A stretch of DNA of 53,848 bases. Origin: Aliidiomarina maris. Its GTDB lineage: Bacteria; Pseudomonadota; Gammaproteobacteria; Enterobacterales; Alteromonadaceae. This document shows positions 23,829 through 33,359 of the stretch, in pieces (the first letter of the stretch is position 1; each line of letters starts with the position of its first letter). The notes under the pieces are model-generated. The model made no database searches. It had not been told where the DNA came from and saw only the letters and a program-made list of their open reading frames with translations. Position numbers and translations under genes: made by a program. The stretch spans positions 1-53,848 of the forward strand of contig NZ_PIPK01000017.1 in the NCBI RefSeq assembly GCF_003987335.1, written 5' to 3'.

Positions 23829-23854
23829 AAAATACCGCCCGAGGGCGGTATTTT
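23829..23854 (-). terminator. Terminator between yjbE and yjbF
   Basis: A perfect 12-bp stem AAAATACCGCCC / GGGCGGTATTTT, with a run of T on the minus strand, sits between two co-directional genes. It would let the short yjbE message be made in excess over yjbF and the downstream genes. Confidence 0.8.
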
Positions 23855-23903
23855 ACGAAAAGTGTGCTTTAACGTTCGTTTAAAACTAACTTTTACTAGC
23901 TGC

Positions 23904-24209
23904 TTACACTGCAGTTGGTGCAGTCGGAGCTGTAGGTGCGGTTGGCGCAGTCGGTGCAGTTGGGCTAGTCGGATCTGTTGGGTCTGTTGGATCCGTTGGT
24001 TCTGTTGGATCCGTTGGGTCAGTCTCATCAGACGAACTGTCCGCTGCAACGGCAACGGCAGCAACAACTGCAGCACCAATCGCAACCATACCAGGTGTAG
24101 TTAAACCACCAGCACCTACCTGACCAGCTTGATCACCAGCCGTTTGCGCCATTACTGGGCTAATAGCTAAACCCAATGCAGCTGCAACAGCAATTGATAA
24201 CTTCTTCAT
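23904..24209 (-). CDS. yjbE: YjbE/GfcA-like small exported Thr/Pro-repeat protein
   Basis: The protein has 101 residues from ATG 24209; an upstream in-frame ATG at 24242 is rejected because GAGG lies 9-12 bases before 24209 and the signal peptide starts there (KKLSIAVAAALGLAISPVMA). A Gly/Ala hydrophobic stretch ('GMVAIGAAVVAAVAVAA') is followed by repeats of T-D-P/T-E-P (six to seven) and T-A-P (six). The layout, a signal peptide, a short hydrophobic helix and a Thr-rich tail, is that of YjbE/GfcA. These are the first genes of yjb/gfc operons and are required for exopolysaccharide formation. The DNA repeats are prone to slippage. Confidence 0.7.
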   Translation of the reverse strand: MKKLSIAVAAALGLAISPVMAQTAGDQAGQVGAGGLTTPGMVAIGAAVVAAVAVAADSSSDETDPTDPTEPTDPTDPTDPTSPTAPTAPTAPTAPTAPTAV

Positions 24210-24358
24210 AATAAATACCTCGTTCGAGTATTGCGGATACATGTATCGCTGTTCTTAGTGCCTTCTCAACTTGAACATCATCCAATGAGCCAAGCCAATT
24301 TGATTTCAGAAACAACTAACGTACATGTTAGGCGTTAACTTACTAAAAATCAACGAAA

Positions 24359-25774
24359 TTAAAATCTGAACTCCCAACTGGCACGCACGGCCAAATCGTG
24401 TTCAGAACTCTCGCTACTCATTGAATTTAAAAAGTTTTCTCGAACCACATCGTAACTATAAGTGACGCCAATGGTGAGTAAAGTTTCCGCAAATGGGCGT
24501 TGATAATTCACGTCGACCATACGCCGCTTTATATCAAAGTCTCGACCTTCTATATCATGCTGCATCGCAACCAAGCGGTTACTCGCACCCATGCGTTGAT
24601 CACGCAAGCGCATTTGCCAGCCTGTTCCGTGCGCCGTTTGAAATCTATAGCCTAAGGTCAACGACTCAACATCCTGATCAATCGCAGCGCCCATATTCAA
24701 GCCCCAACGCCGATACCCTGCAGGGTCGGTATTATCGTCATAAAAAAATGCAGGCACATCCGTGTGCTCTGCGAAGAATTGCTGCAAATTCTGACCTAAC
24801 ATTATACTGTGGCTAACACCAATCGTTAGCGCATACCTGCTATCCCTGCTGGCACCTTCAAAGGCCACTACGTCTGTACTGCCCGAACGCTGCGCAGCTT
24901 CAGCGTAAAGCGTCACCGCTAACGGCAAGGCCAGTCGTACGTCCGCACCCACTATATGATTACGCCGCCCTAAATTGTCACCGGCTTGCAAGGTGGTGCT
25001 AGCCCCAATGCTCAACGCGGGCAACGGACGAATACCTAACCGCGCCCCCGCAATTTCCTGATCGCCCAAAGGCCCGGCACTTTGGGTTCGCCCTGCGAAT
25101 GCCGTAGCATGCCATCGCCCTGCCCAGCGCAATACAGGTAGGTTCGAGGGGTTGTCTTCTAAGCGGTTCAAACGAAAACCCTGTAATGGGCGTGCGTTGG
25201 TGGACATCACTAACGCGTTATCCTGGCCTGGGCCCCACCACACCGGCATTTGATCAACACTGAATGCCCAGTTGCCCAAAGTGGTGGCTAAGTAACTACC
25301 CTCAAAGGTATACGACTTGTGCTCAACGCTACCACCGCGCACATTCGTTTGAATACGCGCTGCCGTATGCTCGTTGGTGAAAGTACGCGATACGACTAAG
25401 CTAGCATGCTCTCTATACATGTCAGCGTAACCATTCTGACGAGCGCGTTCGCTATTTAAAGTGGTGCGAACGCCATTCACACGCTCCATTTGCGCAAAAT
25501 CAAGCGCTGCCGACACACGATAATAAGCATGTAGCTCATCGTCATTTAGCCAAGCTGGATCTATGCGCCGCAAATCCCTGGCAATACCCGACCACATCAG
25601 TGGATAGGTATTTACATGCCCACGCAGATAGCCTGCATCGGCAAGTTGTTCAATGCTTGCGCGCAAGTACGCATCATTGGCTTCGATCCACGGTGAAGCC
25701 TGCGCTTTGTCACCGAGCGCACTCACCAGCGCGCAGGCAACCAGCAGTGCCCGAAAGTAATAACGACTTAGCAT
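24359..25774 (-). CDS. Wzi-family capsule assembly outer-membrane protein
   Basis: This 471-residue protein has a signal peptide (ends AQASPW). The N-terminal helical part ('RASIEQLADAGYLRGHVNTY') precedes the conserved Wzi segment 'WAFSVDQMPVWWGPGQDNAL' and 'STNARPLQGFRLNR'; the rest alternates like beta-strands and ends in Phe (EFRF). Wzi is an outer-membrane beta-barrel lectin that attaches or organises capsule at the cell surface. Its start codon shares one base with the stop of the upstream export gene, so the two are coupled. Length is normal for Wzi. Confidence 0.83.
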   Translation of the reverse strand: MLSRYYFRALLVACALVSALGDKAQASPWIEANDAYLRASIEQLADAGYLRGHVNTYPLMWSGIARDLRRIDPAWLNDDELHAYYRVSAALDFAQMERVNGVRTTLNSERARQNGYADMYREHASLVVSRTFTNEHTAARIQTNVRGGSVEHKSYTFEGSYLATTLGNWAFSVDQMPVWWGPGQDNALVMSTNARPLQGFRLNRLEDNPSNLPVLRWAGRWHATAFAGRTQSAGPLGDQEIAGARLGIRPLPALSIGASTTLQAGDNLGRRNHIVGADVRLALPLAVTLYAEAAQRSGSTDVVAFEGASRDSRYALTIGVSHSIMLGQNLQQFFAEHTDVPAFFYDDNTDPAGYRRWGLNMGAAIDQDVESLTLGYRFQTAHGTGWQMRLRDQRMGASNRLVAMQHDIEGRDFDIKRRMVDVNYQRPFAETLLTIGVTYSYDVVRENFLNSMSSESSEHDLAVRASWEFRF

Positions 25775-28539
25775 CAGATGCTGTTAATCGCAGCTAACGC
25801 GACGGCCGAATTATAAATAATGTTGGTTATCTGCGACCATAACTGTAAATTGTCAGTGTACCCCGTATTGAGCGGCACCACGATAGTGTCGCCAGGGCGC
25901 ACATCGGCAGAGCCCGTCGAGCTGAACCAGCCAGTACGCTGACGGTGAGGCTCAATTGAACCGTTGGCACGTACCACATAAATGCGACGGGTGTCAGCTT
26001 TCTGCTTAGTGCCACCACTCATATTAATATACTCACGCACACTCAGTTCACGGTCATAGCGGTACGACATCGCCATTTGTACTTCACCGATAATACTGAC
26101 TGAATCCATACGTGAAGGTATATGCAGGGTATCGCCGTGCTTGAGTTCTATATCGCCAGCACCACTGGTACCGTCAAGCACACGCGGTAAATCAACAATT
26201 AAACGGCCCACTGGCTCAACGGCCATTAAGTCCGCCAACAAGGTTCGCATCTGCCCATAAGGCTGCGTAGACCCAGTGCCAGTAATTGCATTGCCGGCTA
26301 TTTCCCGCTGCAGCTCTTCAGCTAGCATATTCATGCGCTGACGCTCCTGCCGACGCAGCTCCTCACGGGTAAATACCGCACCTTCAATGAACGCATGGCT
26401 GGTAAACCCACCAGCACGTTCAATCAGCGCGCGTAAGCTTTCACCACGACGAATAGCGTAAGTACCGGGGAAGCGAACCTCACCTCGCAGCGTGACTTCA
26501 TAAGTGGTTTGCCATTCAGGAATGCTTAACACATTCAAGCGATCACGCCCCTGCAGTTCAACGTCATCATTACCCAGCATCACGTCAAGCAAGTTCACAG
26601 TCAAGTATTCAGTTTCTGCATTATCGCGGCTCACATTCAAACGGGTAATTTCAGCCCGCTGCAAGTAAGCCGATTCTTGCAAACCGCCAGCCGCTGCAAG
26701 TAACCGACTTGCCGTAGCGTTTTCTACCAGCGGATAAATACCTGGGTGGTTCACTTCACCAGCAACATAAACAAACGGCGTCTGGCCGCGTTGCGTACGC
26801 TGACGCTGTAAACGTTGCATCACGGGCTCTAGCATGCGCTGACGTGAATAATCGGCTAGGTCTTGCTCGTCGACGTTGTTAGCATCTGGATCAGAATTAC
26901 CAAATAATTCGCGTATAGGTACACTTTGGCTCTCGCGTAAACGTTGCTCACGCTCACGCGCTTGAGGGTCTAACTCAGCCTCACGCACAATGTCCTCTAA
27001 AAACGCCATGCGATAGTTGTCCAGCAATTCCCTGCGATATTCGCGCTCGCGTTCTTGCTGGGTCAAGGTCAGGCGCGAAAGGTTCTGCTGCTCTTCTACC
27101 CGGGTTTGATAGCGGCTGAAAACAAGCACTTGGTCGCGTTCCTGCAAACCTAAGTTCTCCGCTTCATCCCCTTCAACTGCGAGCGCAACGTCAAACTGCA
27201 GTACTTTAATTTGGCGGCGTGGGCCGTGTTCACGCACTACTAAGCCGTAACTTAAATCTGCCTGTTCAAGTAAATCGTGGCGTGCGCTTTTAATTACGTC
27301 ATTAATACGCATGCCTTCGCGCCATTGGTAATTACCAGGCCGCGTGACCGCACCCACCAACAACACGCTATCGTCTAAGCTGTCAGCCACTTTACCAATG
27401 GTAATTTCATCACCACCTTGGACTTGCGCATTCAGCTCACTGCTGAGGTTTAAATCGCGGGTGGTCATGACACGGCGGCCGTCACGTACACGGCGCACTT
27501 GCACCGCACCCATGTAGGCTTCAGGTTTCGCACCGCCTGCAAAGGCAATGGCATCAGCTAAGGTTTCATTGCCTTTTAATTCATACAATGCCGGGCGATT
27601 CACTTCGCCTTGTACCGCTATCATGTCACCGCGTGGTGGGATAAAAATAACATCACCACTGCGTAACAAGCGATCCGCCGACGAATCACCACGCATGAGC
27701 AGATCATATACATCAAATTCTGACTCGACTTCGCCGCCACGCATTAAGCGTATAGTACGCAATGAGGCGATATCCGATACACCACCAGCCACATACAAAG
27801 CCTGGCTAAGCGTTGACAATGAACTGACCGTATAAGCGCCCGGTTGATAAGCTTCACCGACAATGAAAATTTGAATAGAACGCAATTGCCCCATACTAAT
27901 TGAAGCTTGGTAACCAATTAAGCGCTCGCGGGTACGATGCTGAATCAGCTCCTGCATCGCAGAATAGGTAATACCCGCAACCGTAATTTCGCCCAAACGC
28001 GGAATATGAATTTTGCCTTCACGGTCAACTTCAAGTTGAAAGGTGCGGTCTTCCTGACCAAACAGCTGCACAGTAATCTGGTCGCCAATACCGACCAGAT
28101 AATTAGAGGGCACTGGCGCATGAGTGGTAGGAGCAAAGGTACGTGGCTGGCCGGCAAATACGTCATAACCGAACGCCTTCAGTTCGTCTGCGTCGGTTCT
28201 GAACTGACGCTCTAAATCAGTCGGAATAATGGGGTCGCCATACTGGTCGAACTCAGTGCCGCGCGGAAACACCACGTCTTCTTCCTGCTGCTGTTGCTGT
28301 GGGCTGCGCGTACTGTCACGACGCTCCATTTGGTCCAGCATTTGAATATCTACACCAAACTGGCGTGCCAGCTGTTCTTGCTGCGCCCGCGGCAAGCTGC
28401 GCAACTGCTCAATTTGTGCCTGGCTCGGCATGTTTTGCGCATACACTGCATTCGCAGCAGTGTAACTTAGCGTCGCTGTCAGCGTGGTCGCAAGCATAGC
28501 GCTCGCGACAACAAGGTTGCGAAAAAATCCTGTACTCAC
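25774..28539 (-). CDS. Large SLBB polysaccharide export protein (Wza/KpsD class)
   Basis: This 921-residue protein has a Sec signal peptide (residues about 1-34, ending YAQ). There is no lipobox, unlike Wza, so it is more KpsD-like. A poly-export domain (about 115-200; 'NYLVGIGDQITVQLFGQEDR', 'GKIHIPRLGEITVAG') is followed by several SLBB repeats ('IFIVGEAYQPGAYTVSSLST', 'MIAVQGEVNRPALYELKGNE', 'FVYVAGEVNHPGIYPLVENA', 'TLRGEVRFPGTYAIRRGESL', 'SIIGEV'). A coiled-coil-rich middle (about 480-560) lies between them. It should form the outer-membrane or periplasmic conduit for the polysaccharide. It is coupled to the Wzi gene. No Wzc kinase is present in the window. Confidence 0.87.
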   Translation of the reverse strand: MSTGFFRNLVVASAMLATTLTATLSYTAANAVYAQNMPSQAQIEQLRSLPRAQQEQLARQFGVDIQMLDQMERRDSTRSPQQQQQEEDVVFPRGTEFDQYGDPIIPTDLERQFRTDADELKAFGYDVFAGQPRTFAPTTHAPVPSNYLVGIGDQITVQLFGQEDRTFQLEVDREGKIHIPRLGEITVAGITYSAMQELIQHRTRERLIGYQASISMGQLRSIQIFIVGEAYQPGAYTVSSLSTLSQALYVAGGVSDIASLRTIRLMRGGEVESEFDVYDLLMRGDSSADRLLRSGDVIFIPPRGDMIAVQGEVNRPALYELKGNETLADAIAFAGGAKPEAYMGAVQVRRVRDGRRVMTTRDLNLSSELNAQVQGGDEITIGKVADSLDDSVLLVGAVTRPGNYQWREGMRINDVIKSARHDLLEQADLSYGLVVREHGPRRQIKVLQFDVALAVEGDEAENLGLQERDQVLVFSRYQTRVEEQQNLSRLTLTQQEREREYRRELLDNYRMAFLEDIVREAELDPQAREREQRLRESQSVPIRELFGNSDPDANNVDEQDLADYSRQRMLEPVMQRLQRQRTQRGQTPFVYVAGEVNHPGIYPLVENATASRLLAAAGGLQESAYLQRAEITRLNVSRDNAETEYLTVNLLDVMLGNDDVELQGRDRLNVLSIPEWQTTYEVTLRGEVRFPGTYAIRRGESLRALIERAGGFTSHAFIEGAVFTREELRRQERQRMNMLAEELQREIAGNAITGTGSTQPYGQMRTLLADLMAVEPVGRLIVDLPRVLDGTSGAGDIELKHGDTLHIPSRMDSVSIIGEVQMAMSYRYDRELSVREYINMSGGTKQKADTRRIYVVRANGSIEPHRQRTGWFSSTGSADVRPGDTIVVPLNTGYTDNLQLWSQITNIIYNSAVALAAINSI

Positions 28540-28596
28540 CGGGGTGCTCCTAAAGGTCGAACTAAAATTAAAAATTATTATGTGCGCAGCTACTGA

Positions 28597-29769
28597 CTAG
28601 TCAGCATTGAATAAGTCGCGAGTGTACACTTTATCGGCGACATCTTCTAATGCCTTGTCCATACGGTTTGAAACTATTACACAAGCTTCACGTTTGAACG
28701 CCGCTAAGTCGTTTACCACCCGCGAATTAAAGAAGTGGCTATCTTCTAACACTGGCTCGTACACCACCACCTCTATCCCTTTGGCTTTAATGCGCTTCAT
28801 CACCCCTTGAATCGCCGAGGCACGGAAATTATCCGAGCCAGACTTCATCACCAAGCGGAAAATACCCACCACTTTGGGGTTCTTGGCAATCACAGCGTCG
28901 GCAACAAAGTCTTTACGGGTGCGGTTCGCATCGACAATGGCACGCATCATGTTTTGCGGCACGTCTTCATAGTTGGCCAGTAACTGCTTGGTGTCTTTCG
29001 GTAAGCAGTAACCACCATAGCCAAAGCTTGGGTTATTGTAGTGGCCACCAATGCGTGGGTCTAAGCTCACCCCTTCAATAATTTGCCGGGTGTCGAGGCC
29101 GTGAACTTCAGCGTAGGTGTCAAGCTCATTAAAATACGCCACGCGCATGGCTAAATAGGTGTTCGAAAATAGTTTTACCGCTTCCGCTTCGGTGCTGTCG
29201 GTAAATAGCACCGGAATATCCGCAGCAGGTTTCATGGCGCCTTGTACTAACAGCGCGGCGAAGCGTTCAGCGCGCGCTGACCGCTCACCCACAATCACCC
29301 GCGAAGGGTGCAAATTGTCGTATAACGCACGACCTTCACGTAAAAATTCCGGTGAAAATATAATGTTGTCAGTGCCCATCTTGTCTTTCAACATTTGGGT
29401 ATAACCCACCGGTATGGTCGACTTAATCACCATCACCGCTTCGGGGTTAATCTGCTTGACCTGGGCGATGACCGCTTCAACGCTACTGGTATTAAAATAA
29501 TTGGTTTTCGGGTCGTAGTCAGTGGGGGTGGCAATAATCACAAACTCAGCGTCCGCATAAGCTTGTTCAGGGCTTAACGTAGCGGTTAATTGCAGCGGCT
29601 TATTCGCCAGAAAATCGCTAATTTCAGCATCTTCAATCGGTGAGCGCTTGGCATTAATTAAATCAACTTTACGCTGCACCAAATCAACGGCGACAACCTC
29701 GTTATGCTGTGCTAACAATACGGCGTTCGACAGGCCCACATAGCCTGTGCCAGCAACGGCAATTTTCAT
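28597..29769 (-). CDS. ugd: UDP-glucose 6-dehydrogenase
   Basis: The protein has 390 residues from ATG 29769, chosen because AAAGGA lies upstream and the family starts '[13 protein letters not shown]'; the in-frame ATG at 29787 is rejected. The NAD motif GTGYVG is at 7-12. '[20 protein letters not shown]', 'STIPVGYT', '[20 protein letters not shown]' and the catalytic '[12 protein letters not shown]' (Cys about 255) match the short E. coli-type Ugd. It oxidises UDP-Glc to UDP-GlcA, which supplies an acidic sugar for the polymer. It lies between the Fic gene and the export genes. Confidence 0.92.
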   Translation of the reverse strand: MKIAVAGTGYVGLSNAVLLAQHNEVVAVDLVQRKVDLINAKRSPIEDAEISDFLANKPLQLTATLSPEQAYADAEFVIIATPTDYDPKTNYFNTSSVEAVIAQVKQINPEAVMVIKSTIPVGYTQMLKDKMGTDNIIFSPEFLREGRALYDNLHPSRVIVGERSARAERFAALLVQGAMKPAADIPVLFTDSTEAEAVKLFSNTYLAMRVAYFNELDTYAEVHGLDTRQIIEGVSLDPRIGGHYNNPSFGYGGYCLPKDTKQLLANYEDVPQNMMRAIVDANRTRKDFVADAVIAKNPKVVGIFRLVMKSGSDNFRASAIQGVMKRIKAKGIEVVVYEPVLEDSHFFNSRVVNDLAAFKREACVIVSNRMDKALEDVADKVYTRDLFNAD

Positions 29770-29793
29770 CTTCAATCCTTTCGTCATTTTAAA

Positions 29794-31281
29794 TTATTTG
29801 AGTGCCTGATATGCAGTCTCAATCGCATCAAACACCTCTGGCGGAACCGAGTAGCGAAATTGCTTGCGTCGGTTTTCGGAAATACGCCCATGGTGTTGCA
29901 TGCAATGCATGACAAGGCTGGCTAAATCCTTCGCTGCCACGTCAAACTGTTTATCAATTTGCTGATAAATAGCGTCATACTGCTTCAGGTAGTCACTTTC
30001 CTGAATCAGTTTTGTTGTCAGCGCCTGCTCTACCGCCGCAAACATAAACTCGACACAGTGGGTGGCGTCCCAGTAACGGTACAATGCGTCATGTCCTTGA
30101 AAGTCAAAGTGGTAGCGTTCACCATCAATCCACTCGACTTGCCAAAATGGCCTTGTACCTGCAGACCAGCTTTCTAATACCGCTTTGTAGCCCGCTTCAT
30201 CTTGCTTTAATACCGCCGACACAGGCAACAGTAAACCGTCGTCCAAGGCGCCTTGCTGGCACAATACCTGATGAAACAGGAACCGTGACAAACGCCCGTT
30301 ACCATCCATAAATGGGTGAACAAATACAAAGCCGAACGACACTATCGCCGCCAGCATAATAGGGTCCAAACCACCATCCTCATGAAGGTTTTTACCACCA
30401 TCATGGTTAGCCAATGCCATCAGTTCGGACATCAATTCCCGGGCTAACTGCGGTGCTGGGGGTAGATAAGTGACGCCAAGGGCGCCGCGCAAGCCATTGC
30501 TTAAATAGTTTTGCTCGTGGCGAAACGAAGCGGCCTGCACAAAAACATTGCTGACTGTCGCGTTTTGTAAGCTGACCAGGTAATCTTCGGTTAAATCTCG
30601 GGGTTTATGAGCCTGCTTTAACAGGTCAATAAACCGGTTGGCTTTGTCTCCCCCCGGTAGTTCCCTTTCAATAGCGTAAGAGCTACGGGTTTCGTCTAAG
30701 TACGCCCAGGCCAAGGTTCTGGTTAGTAGGTCAGCAGGCAACGCTTGCACAAAGTCCTGAACTTGTTGTAATAAGTTCTTGTGCAAAAACTTGTCTAAAA
30801 TCGGCGTTTTGCGCACCACAGCACAATAGCGCAACGAGCCTATCCCGTTGAAAACTACGCGCCAACGGCGGTTACGCTCCCCCGCTGAGGTATAATAGCG
30901 CTCAGGGTTGAACAAACCGACATAATTATGGCGTAAGCCTTCAGATTCACGCTGCACACGTTGCCCTGTATAATGCTCCCACAAATAACATGCCTTACGC
31001 AAAAACTGGCTGCCTGGGGCGGCATCGTAGGCGCTGCGCAATTCAGGCTCAGGCACCAGCTGCAGCGCCTGTGCCAGAATGGTCAGGTTAATACCCTCAT
31101 GCTTTAGCGCAAATAGCACGTGGCTAAGTACATTGTCATTGTCGGGCGCCACCGAGGCAGGCACCGCAAGGCAATCGCCGATAACTTCCAGCCTTGACAC
31201 CGGGCGTATCTCAGCAAATGGCGATGGCTCGGGCGCTTGTACGCCATCATATTTCGCCAACCATGCATAGCCTACTTTCAT
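29794..31281 (-). CDS. Fic-domain AMP-transferase (Fic/DOC family)
   Basis: This 495-residue protein has the Fic core motif 'HPFMDGNGR' at 322-330, with the catalytic His. It carries an N-terminal extension typical of class II Fic proteins and a C-terminal winged-helix-like part ('ISENRRKQFRYSVPPEVFDA'). The alpha-inhibitory motif (S/T)xxxE(G/N) appears as S201-Y-A-I-E205-R206, with R where Gly or Asn is normal. Fic proteins AMPylate or otherwise modify hydroxyl groups on protein targets; the target here is unknown. It lies in the polysaccharide operon between ugd and the wbpM-like gene and is on the same strand. Confidence 0.88.
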   Translation of the reverse strand: MKVGYAWLAKYDGVQAPEPSPFAEIRPVSRLEVIGDCLAVPASVAPDNDNVLSHVLFALKHEGINLTILAQALQLVPEPELRSAYDAAPGSQFLRKACYLWEHYTGQRVQRESEGLRHNYVGLFNPERYYTSAGERNRRWRVVFNGIGSLRYCAVVRKTPILDKFLHKNLLQQVQDFVQALPADLLTRTLAWAYLDETRSSYAIERELPGGDKANRFIDLLKQAHKPRDLTEDYLVSLQNATVSNVFVQAASFRHEQNYLSNGLRGALGVTYLPPAPQLARELMSELMALANHDGGKNLHEDGGLDPIMLAAIVSFGFVFVHPFMDGNGRLSRFLFHQVLCQQGALDDGLLLPVSAVLKQDEAGYKAVLESWSAGTRPFWQVEWIDGERYHFDFQGHDALYRYWDATHCVEFMFAAVEQALTTKLIQESDYLKQYDAIYQQIDKQFDVAAKDLASLVMHCMQHHGRISENRRKQFRYSVPPEVFDAIETAYQALK

Positions 31282-31301
31282 GTGCGAAGCCTGTTGAAAC
31301 T

Positions 31302-31364
31302 ATTATTTTTATGCTTTTAACATATTTTTTATGCAAACGATAGCTGGGCAAATAAAATTTATGC
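31302..31364 (-). promoter_or_regulatory. Three phased repeats upstream of the Fic gene
   Basis: ATTATTTTTATGC (31302), ATATTTTTTATGC (31322) and ATAAAATTTATGC (31352) are spaced 20 and 30 bp apart, that is two and three helical turns. They fill the gap between the wbpM-like gene and fic and could hold a promoter with operator sites. Confidence 0.4.
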
Positions 31365-31367
31365 GCT

Positions 31368-33359
31368 TCACTGGGAGCTTGATTGAGTGCTTGACTGGCG
31401 GTTTGACTGAGAGTTTAGCCCAATAATTAAATCACACAATTGACTACTTGGGCTAAATGCCAATGGCATCTGCTGCAGGCGCTGATGAATCGCCACCACA
31501 TTGTGTTCACTACATTCAATATCGAAACTTTCAATTAAGTAAGCCAATTCCTGCCATGGCAGGTCAATTTCACGCGCGGTCATAATACGTGGGTGCGCGG
31601 TCAACTCAACGTTATCGCCAATTAACAGCTCTTCATAAAGCTTTTCACCCGGCCGCAAGCCACTGAATATAATCTCGATATCGCCATGGGGGTTCTCTTC
31701 AGTTTTCACTTCAAGCCCCATTAAGCGCACTAGCTTAGTGGCGAGGTCAATAATTTTAACTGGCTCGCCCATATCCAGCACGAATACCTGGCCGCCATTA
31801 TTGGCCTCTTCTTTGGCCATAATGGAGCCCATAGCACCAGCTTGAATCACTAACTGTGCCGCTTCGGGTATGGTCATAAAATAACGGGTAATTTCAGGGT
31901 CAGTGACCGTAATCGGGCCACCTTGAATGATCTGCTGGCGAAATAGCGGTATTACCGAACCTGACGAGCCGAGCACATTGCCAAAACGTACCATGGAAAA
32001 GTGAGTGTGCACGCCTTCACGCTTGGCTAAGGCTTGCAGCACCAACTCGGCAAAGCGCTTGGTGGCCCCCATCACATTGGTCGGGCGCACGGCTTTATCG
32101 GTTGAAATGAGTACAAAGTCTTTAACACCTGCCGCGATGGCCGCTTCAGCGGTACGCAAGGTGCCAAATACGTTATTACGCATACCCTCTACCACGTTAT
32201 ACTCCACCATAGGTACATGCTTGTAGGCGGCAGCATGGTATACCGTGTCTATGGCGAACGCCTGCATTAAACGTTGTAAACGGGATTGGTTTTGCACACT
32301 TGCCAGCACGGGCTTTAAACTGACGTCATACTGCTCTCGTTGCAACAGCTGGGTGAGTTCGCGTTCAATGGCGTATAAGTTATATTCCGACACTTCAACC
32401 AGCACCAACACTTTCGGTTCGCTGGCAATAATCTGACGGCACAGTTCCGAGCCAATCGACCCACCGGCACCGGTAACTAACACCGCTTTACCGCGAATAT
32501 TAGTGTCCATTAAGCGCTGACGGGGTGCCACAGGGTCGCGACCGAGTAAGTCTTCAATACGCACTTCTTGTAGATCGTCTACCGCGACTTGGCCGTCAAC
32601 CATGTCGGCCATGCCTGGCACGGTTTGCACCACAACTTTAAGTGGTTCGAGTAAATCAAGAATTTGTTTACGGCGACTGCGGCTTGCACTGGGCAGTGCT
32701 AGCAGTACCCGGCTGGCGTGGCATTCTTTGACACATTCCGCAATGCTTTCTGGGGAACGCACGCGTAAACCCAACATAGTGGAATTATGCAAGGTAACGT
32801 CGTCGTCGACAAAGCACACAGGGTGAAATTCGTTGCCGTTATTAATGGCTTGAGCTAGTTGGCGCCCGGCCGAGCCCGCCCCGTAGATAATCACGCGCTC
32901 TTTTTCTTTGCGGGTCGCTTGCTCGTATACAGCGCGCATAACTAAGCGCATGCCACCAATCAGCACTAGCGACATGAGGGCGTAGTTGACGATAACACTG
33001 GGTGGCACTGGGGCGTCTAACCAATAAACGGCTACGGCGAGTACCACAGCAGAACTGACAACCCCAAGCAACACAGTAAGTAAGGCAGAAAGCGCCATGT
33101 AGCGGACAACGGCTCGGTACAAGCCAAAGCGGGCGAAAAGGAATAGCGAAACCGGAATGGCGACGATAATAGCCAGTACGGTGTTTCCATCGCCCAGTGT
33201 GTACCAAGTTTCATAGCGCACCGACAGTGCAAAAAGGTAAGCGAATAACAGCGCACCGATATCAATTACCAGGGAAACAATGCGCTTGGCTTCGCGGGGT
33301 AACGCGAAAAGCTTACTTAGCAGTCTATTTAACTCTATCACCGGAACCTTTACCTGCAA
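31368..33359 (-). CDS. wbpM: WbpM-type membrane-bound nucleotide-sugar 4,6-dehydratase
   Basis: This 663-residue protein has four to five membrane segments in residues about 25-140, a first Rossmann-like region (about 150-260) and a second dehydratase domain (about 290-600) with 'TGAGGSIGSELCRQI'. 'AAAYKHVPMVEYN' and 'TDKAVRPTNVMGATKR' contain the Met-xxx-Lys that replaces Tyr-xxx-Lys in WbpM-class enzymes. 'SMVRFGNVLGSSGSVIPLF' follows. It converts UDP-GlcNAc to UDP-4-keto-6-deoxy-GlcNAc, the precursor of QuiNAc-type (or FucNAc-type) initiating sugars. It overlaps the sugar transferase gene by 35 bases. Confidence 0.88.
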   Translation of the reverse strand: MQVKVPVIELNRLLSKLFALPREAKRIVSLVIDIGALLFAYLFALSVRYETWYTLGDGNTVLAIIVAIPVSLFLFARFGLYRAVVRYMALSALLTVLLGVVSSAVVLAVAVYWLDAPVPPSVIVNYALMSLVLIGGMRLVMRAVYEQATRKEKERVIIYGAGSAGRQLAQAINNGNEFHPVCFVDDDVTLHNSTMLGLRVRSPESIAECVKECHASRVLLALPSASRSRRKQILDLLEPLKVVVQTVPGMADMVDGQVAVDDLQEVRIEDLLGRDPVAPRQRLMDTNIRGKAVLVTGAGGSIGSELCRQIIASEPKVLVLVEVSEYNLYAIERELTQLLQREQYDVSLKPVLASVQNQSRLQRLMQAFAIDTVYHAAAYKHVPMVEYNVVEGMRNNVFGTLRTAEAAIAAGVKDFVLISTDKAVRPTNVMGATKRFAELVLQALAKREGVHTHFSMVRFGNVLGSSGSVIPLFRQQIIQGGPITVTDPEITRYFMTIPEAAQLVIQAGAMGSIMAKEEANNGGQVFVLDMGEPVKIIDLATKLVRLMGLEVKTEENPHGDIEIIFSGLRPGEKLYEELLIGDNVELTAHPRIMTAREIDLPWQELAYLIESFDIECSEHNVVAIHQRLQQMPLAFSPSSQLCDLIIGLNSQSNRQSSTQSSSQ

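Noticed and set aside
23904-24020. Regular 9-base repeats suspected to be a CRISPR or satellite array
   Set aside because: They are in frame and encode the Thr-Pro tail of the YjbE-like protein; there are no spacers.
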